From the NCBI GenBank assembly GCA_963842125.1, contig CAWJFE010000002.1, forward strand, positions 1 through 64,000: 64,000 bases of DNA. Reading direction: 5' to 3'. This DNA comes from CAWCWK01 sp963842125 (GTDB lineage Bacteria > Pseudomonadota > Alphaproteobacteria > Rhizobiales > CAWCWK01). Position 1 is the first letter of the stretch. Every line of letters starts with the position of its first letter. The notes below the pieces were generated by a model, which had not been told where the DNA came from, did no database searches, and saw only the letters and a program-made list of their open reading frames with translations. A program made the translations under genes and the position numbers. Below, one piece after another: positions 26,850 to 32,949 of this stretch.

Positions 26850-27228
26850 CGGAGCGCCTCCGCTCGAAGCCGACCCTGTCGACGTCGTTCACGGGCTCAA
26901 TGTCGGGCAACCTCGCGAGGCCGCGATCGAAGCCCTCTTTGGCTTGGCTCGCGTACACTTTGCGGAACGGTCCCGCGGGCCGGTGGGTGTGGGCAATGAC
27001 GCCGGCCGCGTGGAACCCGTTGAAGTTCGAGGCGACCTCGACCAGCGCCGGCATGACGTGGGACGTGTGCAGATCGCCGCGGTCGGCGACGCGCTCCACG
27101 AGGCTCGCCATCTCGTCGGCGATGACGGCCATCGTCAGCGCGATCTGGGGGTCGGCGCCGAACGCGCCGCGACCCTCACGGATCGACGCCGCCATCGCCC
27201 GCATGTTGGCAGAACAGGCCTCGCACAT
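26839..27228 (-). CDS. Small phage protein of unknown function with N-terminal Cys pair
   Basis: The protein has 129 residues. It begins MCEACSANMRAM, so two cysteines three residues apart could bind a metal with partner residues farther on. Helices with ALTMAVIADEMASLVERVADR follow. It begins at an ATG sharing one base with the upstream stop (TGATG) and overlaps the next gene by 11 bp. Function is unknown. Confidence 0.6.
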   Translation of the reverse strand: MCEACSANMRAMAASIREGRGAFGADPQIALTMAVIADEMASLVERVADRGDLHTSHVMPALVEVASNFNGFHAAGVIAHTHRPAGPFRKVYASQAKEGFDRGLARLPDIEPVNDVDRVGFERRRSDVH

Positions 27229-27659
27229 CAGGAGCGCCCTCCCGCCTCGGAGCGGTCTGCCAGCATCCGCGCTACCTCGCGGCGGATCGCGATGCGGTCG
27301 GCCCGGTGCGGGGTCGCCGCCAGGATCAGCCCGCCGATCATCTCTGCGACGAGGCGGACGTCGGGCCGGCCGGCCGAGGCCGTCGGCCGCTCGGGCGCCG
27401 GCGGCAGCTCGCTCGCATGCAGCAGGATCGGCCGGGCGCGTCGGTTCAGCGCGACCACGACCTCGTTGTCAGGACGAAGGCCGTCGCGCGCGACGCGCTC
27501 GTGATAGTCGCTCGCCGCCTCCTCCTCGCGGCAGCGATACCAAGTCGTGCCGAACTCGCGGTCGACCCAGTCCTGGACGAACACTGCGTCGCCCTGGAAC
27601 GCGCCCTCGGCAACGACGATCTCGGTGCCCGCGTGCGGGTGGGGGGCGGCGTGGATCAC
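27228..27659 (-). CDS. Phage protein of unknown function
   Basis: The protein has 143 residues from a GTG that overlaps the preceding stop as GTGA. The first half is beta-rich (TEIVVAEGAFQGDAVFVQDW, TTWYRCREEEA). The C-terminus is a helix RIAIRREVARMLADRSE. No known domain is recognised. It is the second gene of the leftward operon. Confidence 0.6.
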   Translation of the reverse strand: MIHAAPHPHAGTEIVVAEGAFQGDAVFVQDWVDREFGTTWYRCREEEAASDYHERVARDGLRPDNEVVVALNRRARPILLHASELPPAPERPTASAGRPDVRLVAEMIGGLILAATPHRADRIAIRREVARMLADRSEAGGRS

Positions 27660-27871
27660 GACGCGGCCGCCCGGCTAATGCGCAGGACGACGAAGGAGAC
27701 CTCGGCCGTTGGCGAGTTGCCGAAGACAGCCCCCTGGGCCTCATCGATCGTTTCTTCGATGGCCTCGGCTGTGGCGTCGTAGCCGTCCGCCCCAACTTCA
27801 AGGGCACGGGCGACGTCCACGTCAATGTCGATGACGTGGACGTTCGGGTCTGTTTCTAGGTCGAGCTTCAT
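27656..27871 (-). CDS. Small acidic phage protein, first gene of the leftward operon
   Basis: The protein has 71 residues and is rich in Asp and Glu (HVIDIDVDVARALEVGADGY, EETIDEAQ). An AGGAG ribosome site lies 8 nt before ATG 27871. The promoter and operator block 27895-27937 sits directly upstream. Acidic first genes of phage operons are sometimes DNA mimics, but nothing here proves that. Confidence 0.65.
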   Translation of the reverse strand: MKLDLETDPNVHVIDIDVDVARALEVGADGYDATAEAIEETIDEAQGAVFGNSPTAEVSFVVLRISRAAAS

Positions 27872-27894
27872 CAGGCCATCTCCTGTGGATGGCC

Positions 27895-27937
27895 AACATG
27901 CGTCGTACGCAAACTTGCGTCAAGCGCAAAAATGCGC
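27895..27937 (-). promoter_or_regulatory. Leftward promoter with twin operator palindromes (PL/OL)
   Basis: On the minus strand, TTGACG (27923-27918) and CATGTT (27900-27895) are 17 bp apart. Two palindromes overlap the promoter: ACGCAAACTTGCGT at 27907-27920 and GCGCAAAAATGCGC at 27924-27937, with centres 17 bp apart and consensus CGCAAnnTTGCG. The block is an inverted, nearly identical copy of the one at 28681-28723, which brackets the repressor gene. This is the layout of lambda OL and OR. Confidence 0.8.
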
Positions 27938-27947
27938 GGAACGCAAA

Positions 27948-28379
27948 CTAGTAGATTTCGACCCGCCCTTTCACCCGTCCGAGGATGTACGCCTCGCCAT
28001 CCGTTGCTTCGTAGGGCGAATAGTTCGGGTTGCGACTCGACAGCCTAATCCGTGGCGGGTCACTGCGCGGCACGATCTCGACGAGCTTCACCACAAGGCC
28101 GATCCCGTCCCAGACGAGAAAGGGGCCCGGCGGCGACGGTCTTCGGTCCGTCACGATGCAGATGACGCGGTCACCCGGGTAGATCGATCCGGGTGCGCCT
28201 GGGTTCGACGGGTCGTAACCGCTGTCACCCGATACCTCGACGATCTTCACCTCTTCTGACTCGGCACGCAGATCGGCCAGCAAGCTGGGCGGCAAACCCC
28301 ATTCGGCGCGGACGACATCGGAGGATACTGTGAGCCCCGAATCGTGCAGGATGGGTGGGCCCGAACTCGTAGTCTCCAT
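27948..28379 (-). CDS. Repressor C-terminal half, S24/LexA-like peptidase domain
   Basis: The 143-residue reading from ATG 28379 contains a LexA-like fold. EVSGDSGYDP has Ser 53 as candidate nucleophile, PGDRVI follows, and VWDGIGLVVKLVE has Lys 98 as the base. Such domains mediate self-cleavage and prophage induction in DNA damage. The frame differs from that of the N-terminal half (28644-28225). A 7-bp near-duplication (28376-28389) at the junction would cause this shift. It could be a frameshift error, an inactivated repressor, or a separately translated half. Confidence 0.75.
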   Translation of the reverse strand: METTSSGPPILHDSGLTVSSDVVRAEWGLPPSLLADLRAESEEVKIVEVSGDSGYDPSNPGAPGSIYPGDRVICIVTDRRPSPPGPFLVWDGIGLVVKLVEIVPRSDPPRIRLSSRNPNYSPYEATDGEAYILGRVKGRVEIY

Positions 28380-28644
28380 CGCCCATCCCCGCGCCCGCGC
28401 GTGCGTCGATCTCCTGGACCAAGTCGTATTGAGGCGCGTCCGCGCCCAGCGCGGCGCTACCCGGCAGTTCCTGAAAGAACTCGCCGATAGCAATGGCCTC
28501 CTCGGCCGTGATACGCCGATCCTGGTTGATCATGCGCGAGACCTTCTCGGGCGTTATGCCTAAGAAGCGCGCGAGTTCTGAGGAGGTGCCCCGGCCGCGC
28601 TCGGCGACCTTCATCTTCAGCCAATCATTGAACATGGCGACCAT
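28225..28644 (-). CDS. Repressor N-terminal half, XRE-type helix-turn-helix
   Basis: Starting at ATG 28644 (28635 possible), the protein has an XRE fold: SSELARFLGITPEKVSRMINQDRRITAEEAIAIGEFF. The frame is meaningful to about EIDARAGAGMG, then turns into an unrelated tail ending at 28225. The next part of a typical phage repressor resumes in another frame from 28379. It binds, presumably, the CGCAAnnTTGCG operators on both sides of the gene. The normal product would be about 230 residues. Confidence 0.75.
   Translation of the reverse strand: MVAMFNDWLKMKVAERGRGTSSELARFLGITPEKVSRMINQDRRITAEEAIAIGEFFQELPGSAALGADAPQYDLVQEIDARAGAGMGDGDYEFGPTHPARFGAHSILRCRPRRMGFAAQLAGRSACRVRRGEDRRGIG
28376..28389. 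repeat. 7-bp near-tandem duplication at the repressor frameshift
   Basis: ccatcgc (28376-28382) is followed by ccatccc (28383-28389). Removing one unit joins the HTH and S24 frames into one repressor. Confidence 0.75.
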
Positions 28645-28680
28645 GACACCCGCAGACCGCGCGATGCGATATAGCGAAGA

Positions 28681-28723
28681 TCGCAATTTTGCGCTTGACG
28701 CAAGTTTGCGTCCGACGCATGTT
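28681..28723 (+). promoter_or_regulatory. Rightward promoter with twin operator palindromes (PR/OR)
   Basis: TTGACG (28695-28700) and CATGTT (28718-28723), 17 bp apart, drive the Cro-like gene. Palindromes TCGCAATTTTGCGC (28681-28694) and ACGCAAGTTTGCGT (28698-28711) overlap the promoter. About 38 bp match the inverse of the left block. The expected start of transcription, near 28730, falls at the ATG of the Cro-like gene. Confidence 0.8.
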
Positions 28724-28730
28724 TCGCGGC

Positions 28731-29009
28731 ATGAGCGAGCATCGCATACAGCGCCTCAAGGCGATCATCGAGCGGCTGGGTGGCTTTACGGCCGTCGCGA
28801 CCGCTTCTGAGCGAACCCTCACCAGCGTCTACCGCTGGACATACGAGGAAACGCGGGGCGGCACCGGCGGTGTCGTTCCCAGCGATGCGATCGAGAAGCT
28901 CCTCGGCCACGCCGCAAAGCAAGGCATAGCGCTGGAGGCAGGGGAATTCTTCTCGTCGTCCGGCCATGAGGGCGACGGTGGCGCGGCTGCTGCGGAGGCC
29001 GCAGCATGA
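28731..29009 (+). CDS. Cro-like DNA-binding protein
   Basis: The protein has 92 residues: RIQRLKAIIERLGGFTAVATASERTLTSVYRW is a YdaS/Cro-type helix-turn-helix with an extended recognition helix, then VVPSDAIEKLL. It is divergent from the repressor and under PR, the Cro position. ATG 28731 lies where transcription should begin, so the message may be leaderless. ATG 28719 lies inside the -10 and is unlikely. Its stop overlaps the next start as ATGA. Confidence 0.75.
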   Translation: MSEHRIQRLKAIIERLGGFTAVATASERTLTSVYRWTYEETRGGTGGVVPSDAIEKLLGHAAKQGIALEAGEFFSSSGHEGDGGAAAAEAAA

Positions 29010-29200
29010 CGCTCGGCCCCTTCGTCATCGGCTGGCCAGAGGCGATCTGGCTGACGGCCGCGGCAATCGGTGTCGTCATGTCGCTCGCCGCATTGACCAT
29101 CGGCCATCGCGAACCGACCATCGTTCTCAAGGGCACGTGGTCGCTCATCACGACCAGCATGATGGCTGGCCTCCTCTGGTGGGGAGGGTTCTTCTCGTGA
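29006..29200 (+). CDS. Small two-segment membrane protein
   Basis: The protein has 64 residues with two hydrophobic segments: AIWLTAAAIGVVMSLAALTI and SLITTSMMAGLLWWGGFF. A short loop GHREPTIVLKGT lies between them. Small early phage membrane proteins of this kind can block superinfection, but no family is recognised. It overlaps both neighbours by 4 bp. Confidence 0.6.
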   Translation: MTLGPFVIGWPEAIWLTAAAIGVVMSLAALTIGHREPTIVLKGTWSLITTSMMAGLLWWGGFFS

Positions 29201-29541
29201 GCGACATCCCCGCCATGCAGAACATTCGGACGCCCTCCGCCCGCGCCCCGCGCGGGCCGGGCGCACCGCAGCACGAGGCCTCGCTGCAGGCGCTTCACGC
29301 CCTGCTCCAGGCCAAGGGGACGCGCCCGCCCCACCCGCTCGACGGGGGCCCGATCCCGTTGCGCGACCTGCGTTTCGAGCCGGGCCCGCACGTTCGCCAC
29401 GTCAAGCGCGCGACGCTGCGCTCGCCGGAGCGGGTCACCATGGTGCCGACCATCCGCGCGGTGTTCGTCGACGGCAGCCGCTATCCCGGTCCCGAGCTTC
29501 GTAAGCTGCGCGCCGAGCGCGGCGTGGGCCGTCCGCGATGA
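29197..29541 (+). CDS. Phage protein of unknown function
   Basis: The protein has 114 residues from GTG 29197, which overlaps the previous stop. It has a Pro/Ala-rich N-terminal part, a central helix ASLQALHALLQAKG, and a basic end (ELRKLRAERGVGRPR) likely to contact nucleic acid. No family is recognised. Confidence 0.55.
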   Translation: MSDIPAMQNIRTPSARAPRGPGAPQHEASLQALHALLQAKGTRPPHPLDGGPIPLRDLRFEPGPHVRHVKRATLRSPERVTMVPTIRAVFVDGSRYPGPELRKLRAERGVGRPR

Positions 29542-29741
29542 GCGGTGCCCGTCCGATCCCTGAGGAGCGTCGCGAGGGAAGCGCCTCTGACCGCCGGCTC
29601 AGCCCCCCTGCCGCCGGCCACGCGCGAAGGCCTCGGTCGCGGTCGAAGGCGCGTTCAGCGTCGCCCGCAGCCGGAACAGCGGCAACAGAACGGCCGGCCC
29701 GCCCCTCACGCGCGCGTCCCGCGCCTGCGCGAGAGGCGTGA
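29538..29741 (+). CDS. Small Arg/Pro/Ala-rich protein, weakly supported
   Basis: The frame encodes 67 residues and starts with an ATGA overlap, which favours translation. The sequence is low-complexity and could be spacer in GC-rich DNA. The next gene begins 3 bp after its stop. Confidence 0.35.
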   Translation: MSGARPIPEERREGSASDRRLSPPAAGHARRPRSRSKARSASPAAGTAATERPARPSRARPAPAREA

Positions 29742-29744
29742 GCC

Positions 29745-30065
29745 GTGGCCCGGCTCGCGCTTGCCGGCGGTGTGCCGCCCTTCACGTCCGAGCGCCCGGT
29801 CTCGGCCGTTGATCTGCTCCGCGGCCTCGGCTGGTCGGACGAGCAGGTCGCCGAGGCGATCGGCTGGACCACGGAACAGGTGCGCGCCGTGCCGCGCACG
29901 AAAGGATCCCCGACGACGGCGCAAGGCGCGTCGACCGGCGGGATGACGGCGGGACAGACCGCATGCCCTTCGCGGGGCGTTTCCTCCCTAGGAACTTCCC
30001 CTCGGCCGGCCCTTGATCCGGACCGAGGGGGCTTTTTCCAGGTGATCCCGGGAGGCGCAGCATGA
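29745..30065 (+). CDS. Small phage protein with possible helix-turn-helix
   Basis: The protein has 106 residues from a GTG at 29745. The central part VDLLRGLGWSDEQVAEAIGWTTEQVRAV looks like a short helix-turn-helix. The last third is low-complexity and crosses a terminator-like hairpin at 29998-30037. The real end of translation matters for that hairpin. Its stop overlaps the next start. Confidence 0.5.
   Translation: MARLALAGGVPPFTSERPVSAVDLLRGLGWSDEQVAEAIGWTTEQVRAVPRTKGSPTTAQGASTGGMTAGQTACPSRGVSSLGTSPRPALDPDRGGFFQVIPGGAA
29998..30037 (+). terminator. Intrinsic-terminator-like hairpin within the rightward early operon
   Basis: CCCCTCGG (29998-30005) pairs with CCGAGGGG (30023-30030), and CTTTTT follows at 30032-30037. 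It lies inside the end of one gene and ahead of the next, with no promoter evident after it. This placement suggests regulated read-through. Confidence 0.7.
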
Positions 30066-30505
30066 GCGTGCGCGCCGCCTCCCCGAGCTCGATCCAATCG
30101 TTCAGCGATGCCGTCTCGAACTCCATGACATCAACATGGAGCAATCAGATGAGACAGGTGTCCGAGAACGACCGGACAAATGTCCGACGGCGTCATCGCG
30201 CGCCGCAGCTGGACGTCGACGGCCTCCTCGACCACCTGCGCGCCTGCCACCCGACGGCGACGGCCGCCTGCGTCGAGGCCGAGACCGGCATCAACCGGCA
30301 CAGCGTCGAGAAGTGGTTCGCGCGGGAGAGCATGCCCTCCGGCGCGCCGCTGCTCGTGCTGATCTGGCGCTACGGCCCGCCGCTGCTGCGCGCCGCGTAC
30401 CGCGACGTGCCGCCCTGGCTCGATCCCGACGCCGCCGAGCGGCGCATGGCCGAGGTCGATCGCCGCCTGGCCGAGGCGCGCGCCCTGCTCGAGGTCGCGC
30501 CGTGA
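30062..30505 (+). CDS. DNA-binding-like phage protein
   Basis: The protein has 147 residues. A helical core CHPTATAACVEAETGINRH followed by VEKWFARESMPSG resembles an XRE-type helix-turn-helix, with YGPPLLRAAYRDVPPWL and a C-terminal coiled helix (AERRMAEVDRRLAEARALLE). A role as an early regulator is likely but unproven. It overlaps both neighbours. Confidence 0.6.
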   Translation: MSVRAASPSSIQSFSDAVSNSMTSTWSNQMRQVSENDRTNVRRRHRAPQLDVDGLLDHLRACHPTATAACVEAETGINRHSVEKWFARESMPSGAPLLVLIWRYGPPLLRAAYRDVPPWLDPDAAERRMAEVDRRLAEARALLEVAP

Positions 30506-30672
30506 CGCGGTCCGTTCGCCCACCTGCCGGCCTCGGCTGGTTCGCGCTCCTGCTGGCCGGCTTCCTCGACGGCGTCGCCTGGCTCGTCTCCTGGCCGGTC
30601 TACGCCGGCGCGCACTCCGCCGCGGCGCTCCGCCGCTGGTCCGCCGCGCTTCGCCGATGGAGCGTCGCGTGA
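30502..30672 (+). CDS. Small single-span membrane protein
   Basis: The protein has 56 residues from GTG 30502. LGWFALLLAGFLDGVAWLVSW is one membrane segment. The C-terminal part has two RRW repeats (ALRRWSAALRRWSVA) and is basic. Function is unknown. GTGA overlaps link it to both neighbours. Confidence 0.55.
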   Translation: MTRSVRPPAGLGWFALLLAGFLDGVAWLVSWPVYAGAHSAAALRRWSAALRRWSVA

Positions 30673-31349
30673 CCTGGACCCCCGAGCGCGAGCAGGACCT
30701 GCGCGACCACTGGAACACCGGCGCCTCGGCCGCCGAGATCGCGCGCGAGCTCGGCCTGACGCGCAGCGCCATCCTCGGCAAGCTGAACCGGCTCGGCCTG
30801 AAGGACGAGGCACGGCCCGTCCCGCGCCGCCACGACGCGAAACGAAACGAACCGGAGGACCTGGGCGATGGCGAACGAGATGGTCGACGCGGCGGGCGAC
30901 GCGCGCACGACGAACAACACGATGCGCCACCAGTACCGCACGCTGACGGACGCCGAGAAGGCGCAGATGACGGCGGTGAAGGACGCGGGGGAAGCGCTGC
31001 GCCTGGCGATCAGCGACATCAACGTCTCGACGATCGGGGCGCAGCGGGAGACGGGGATCGCGCTGGAGCGGACCGAAGAGGCCGTCATGTGGGCGGTGAA
31101 GGGCCTGACCAAGTAGAGCCCTGCCGCGTTCCGCTCGTCGAGGCCGAGCGTGCGCACTGCCGCTGGCCGCTCTGGGAGCACGCCGACCCGCACCGCGACG
31201 TCTGCGGCGCGCCGACTGCCGGCACCGGCCCCTACTGCGCCGCGCATCGCAAGGTTGCCTACGCAGGCAGGGCTAGCGTCCCGCGCTCGATCCAGACCGC
31301 CCTGCGCGACGGCCAGCGCCTCGCCGACAAGGAGACGGTGGCGTCGTGA
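30669..31349 (+). CDS. GcrA-like cell cycle regulator with a nested gene in its linker
   Basis: The protein has 226 residues from GTG 30669. The N-terminus WTPEREQDLRDHWNTGASAA and TRSAILGKLNRLGL is the GcrA DNA-binding helix-turn-helix. The C-terminus AHCRWPLWEHAD ... CGAPTAGTGPYCAAHRKVAYA is the GcrA sigma-70-binding end. Caulobacter GcrA activates promoters with methylated GANTC sites. The usual linker is here about 83 codons (66-149) of Arg/Gly/Asp-rich sequence that overlaps, out of frame, the 82-residue gene at 30868. The phage likely redirects host transcription with it. Confidence 0.75.
   Translation: MTWTPEREQDLRDHWNTGASAAEIARELGLTRSAILGKLNRLGLKDEARPVPRRHDAKRNEPEDLGDGERDGRRGGRRAHDEQHDAPPVPHADGRREGADDGGEGRGGSAAPGDQRHQRLDDRGAAGDGDRAGADRRGRHVGGEGPDQVEPCRVPLVEAERAHCRWPLWEHADPHRDVCGAPTAGTGPYCAAHRKVAYAGRASVPRSIQTALRDGQRLADKETVAS
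30868..31116 (+). CDS. Acb2/Tad1-like helical hairpin protein, candidate cyclic-nucleotide sponge
   Basis: The protein has 82 residues with a GGAGG ribosome site 9 nt before ATG 30868. QYRTLTDAEKAQMTAVKDAGEAL and IALERTEEAVMWAVKGLT form two amphipathic helices. The pattern YRxLTxxE...M..VK..G..L, then IA.T......AL..AI in known Acb2, is matched. Tyr 23 and Lys 38 are 15 residues apart, like the Tyr and Lys that I recall as ligand contacts (Y11, K26) in Pseudomonas phage Acb2. Acb2 binds cyclic di- and trinucleotides and blocks CBASS. The assignment rests on motif resemblance only. Confidence 0.6.
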   Translation: MANEMVDAAGDARTTNNTMRHQYRTLTDAEKAQMTAVKDAGEALRLAISDINVSTIGAQRETGIALERTEEAVMWAVKGLTK

Positions 31350-31948
31350 CGGTCGCCATCTCGCATAAGGCCGGCAACAGCCGCCGCCCGCTGGCGGAGC
31401 GCGGCCACGACCTCTACGAGACGCCACCCTGCGCCACACGGGCGCTCGTGGCGAACGAGCGCCTGCCGCACCGCATCTGGGAGCCGGCCTGCGGTCGGGG
31501 CGCCATCGCGCGGGTCCTGCGCGAGGCAGGTCACGACGTCTGGGCTACGGACCTCGTCCTCTACGACACGCCCGACCAGGACTTGGCGGGCGACGACTTC
31601 CTGAGACGTGAGAGGCCGCTGCGCGACATCGGTGCCATCGTCACCAACCCGCCATTCAAGGCTTTCTGGCCCTTCGTGGAGCGTGCCGTGGCGCTGGCGC
31701 CCGAGGTCCACATGCTCGGTCGCCTCAACGTTCTCGGCGGCAAGAGAGAGCGGACAACGCATTTGATCGAGCACAGCGGCCTCGCCGTGGTGCGGCCGTT
31801 TCGAGGGCGTCTGCCGATGATGCACCGGGATGGCTACGACGGGCCCCGCAACGTCTCGGCCATCGACTTCGCTTGGTTCACGTGGCGGCGCGGCCATCGG
31901 GGTCCGACCGTGGTGGAGCGCATCTCGCCCGTGGGAGATGTCGCGTGA
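31346..31948 (+). CDS. Adenine-specific DNA methyltransferase-like protein
   Basis: The protein has 200 residues. The AdoMet-binding loop WEPACGRGAI (45-54) and the catalytic NPPF (101-104, in VTNPPFKAF) mark an N6-adenine methyltransferase-fold enzyme. It is short and lacks an obvious separate target-recognition domain. The start overlaps the GcrA-like stop as GTGA. It may modify phage DNA, or work with the GcrA-like protein, whose relatives read adenine methylation. Confidence 0.8.
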   Translation: MTVAISHKAGNSRRPLAERGHDLYETPPCATRALVANERLPHRIWEPACGRGAIARVLREAGHDVWATDLVLYDTPDQDLAGDDFLRRERPLRDIGAIVTNPPFKAFWPFVERAVALAPEVHMLGRLNVLGGKRERTTHLIEHSGLAVVRPFRGRLPMMHRDGYDGPRNVSAIDFAWFTWRRGHRGPTVVERISPVGDVA

Positions 31949-32223
31949 TCCCCTTCGGCCCCCTCGTCATCTTCGAGTTGCCCATCGACCAGGCCGGCGG
32001 CGAGGTTAACGCCATCGTCGCGGAGATGCGCCACGCGGCCCAGCGGCTGGTCTTTCATGCGACCAGCGAACGGGAGGGCGCGGCCGTTGCCGCCGAGCAC
32101 GGAGACTGGATGCGCCGCGATGCGCACGCCAGGCAGGCGCACCGCCTGGAGACCATCGCCGAAGAGCTGGGCCGGATGGCGGGCGAGCTCGAGGAGCGCA
32201 TGAAGACAGACGAGGCGGCATGA
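31945..32223 (+). CDS. Small phage protein of unknown function
   Basis: The protein has 92 residues from GTG 31945: a short hydrophobic strand (IPFGPLVIFELPI), then a long helix with heptad character (RLETIAEELGRMAGELEERM). It might oligomerise. Family unknown. It has 4-bp overlaps on both sides. Confidence 0.55.
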   Translation: MIPFGPLVIFELPIDQAGGEVNAIVAEMRHAAQRLVFHATSEREGAAVAAEHGDWMRRDAHARQAHRLETIAEELGRMAGELEERMKTDEAA

Positions 32224-32492
32224 TGGCCAAGCGCCGAAGCCAGTCTCGCAAGGAGCGCACGTTCTCACCCGGGCAACTCGGCCCGGTCGCCAAGGCGATC
32301 GGTCGCGTGGTTCGGCGCATGAAGGCCGAAACGCACTGGCGTGACGGCGGCTCCCATCTGTTCGTCGAGCTCGTCCGGGCGGACGGCCAGAGGCTGCGCC
32401 TGACGATCTCGCGCAGTCCGAAGAAGGCCGATCACAGCGCGCGCGTCGAAGCCCGCAAAGCCGAGTGCTTCCTGAGCGGAGGCGCGCCGTGA
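32220..32492 (+). CDS. Small basic phage protein of unknown function
   Basis: The protein has 90 residues. It is strongly basic (KRRSQSRKERTF, IGRVVRRMK), with a beta hairpin (HLFVELVRADGQRLRLTIS). It may bind nucleic acid. The start overlaps the previous gene. Confidence 0.55.
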   Translation: MMAKRRSQSRKERTFSPGQLGPVAKAIGRVVRRMKAETHWRDGGSHLFVELVRADGQRLRLTISRSPKKADHSARVEARKAECFLSGGAP

Positions 32493-32497
32493 CTCCC

Positions 32498-32869
32498 TCA
32501 GTCCATCGTCTCGCGCCGGACATGCACGGTCGCGTCGTCGAGCGCACCATCGGAGCGGACGATCCCCGTCACGTAGCCCCAGCAGCTCGTCACCGGGTCG
32601 GCGTCGCACAGCTCCCTCGCCAGGCTCGTCGCTTCGTCGTCCGCAGCCAACGAGTGCAACCGGATGAAGTATTCGCGGCGGTTGTGCGGGGCAAAGACGA
32701 CTCCTCGCTCCATGAAGGTCGCGTGACCGCCCGCGAGGACAATCCGTTCTCCAACGTGCGCTTGCGCCCCCGAGTACGAGTATTCGAGCGCCGTGTAGCG
32801 AGGCAATTCCTCGGCGAAAGCCGGCGCACCGCACAACAGCGTCGCGATCATCATCAGTCTCAACTTCAT
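32498..32869 (-). CDS. Secreted protein on the opposite strand, possible moron
   Basis: The protein has 123 residues. MKLRLMMIATLLCGAPAFAEE is a textbook Sec signal peptide with cleavage at AFA-EE. The mature part is beta-rich (ALEYSYSGAQAHVGERIVLAGG, YFIRLHSLAA) and has two cysteines (in ELCDADPVTSCWG) able to form a disulphide. It is the only minus-strand gene inside the rightward early operon, so it is probably expressed independently in the lysogen and may serve the host. No family is recognised. Confidence 0.7.
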   Translation of the reverse strand: MKLRLMMIATLLCGAPAFAEELPRYTALEYSYSGAQAHVGERIVLAGGHATFMERGVVFAPHNRREYFIRLHSLAADDEATSLARELCDADPVTSCWGYVTGIVRSDGALDDATVHVRRETMD

Positions 32870-32949
32870 CGGGCGTTCCTCCTGTTCGCTCGGTCAGGAG
32901 TTGGCGCGGGATCTGGCTGCGGCGCAAGGCGTGATCGGAGACTGCTGCG

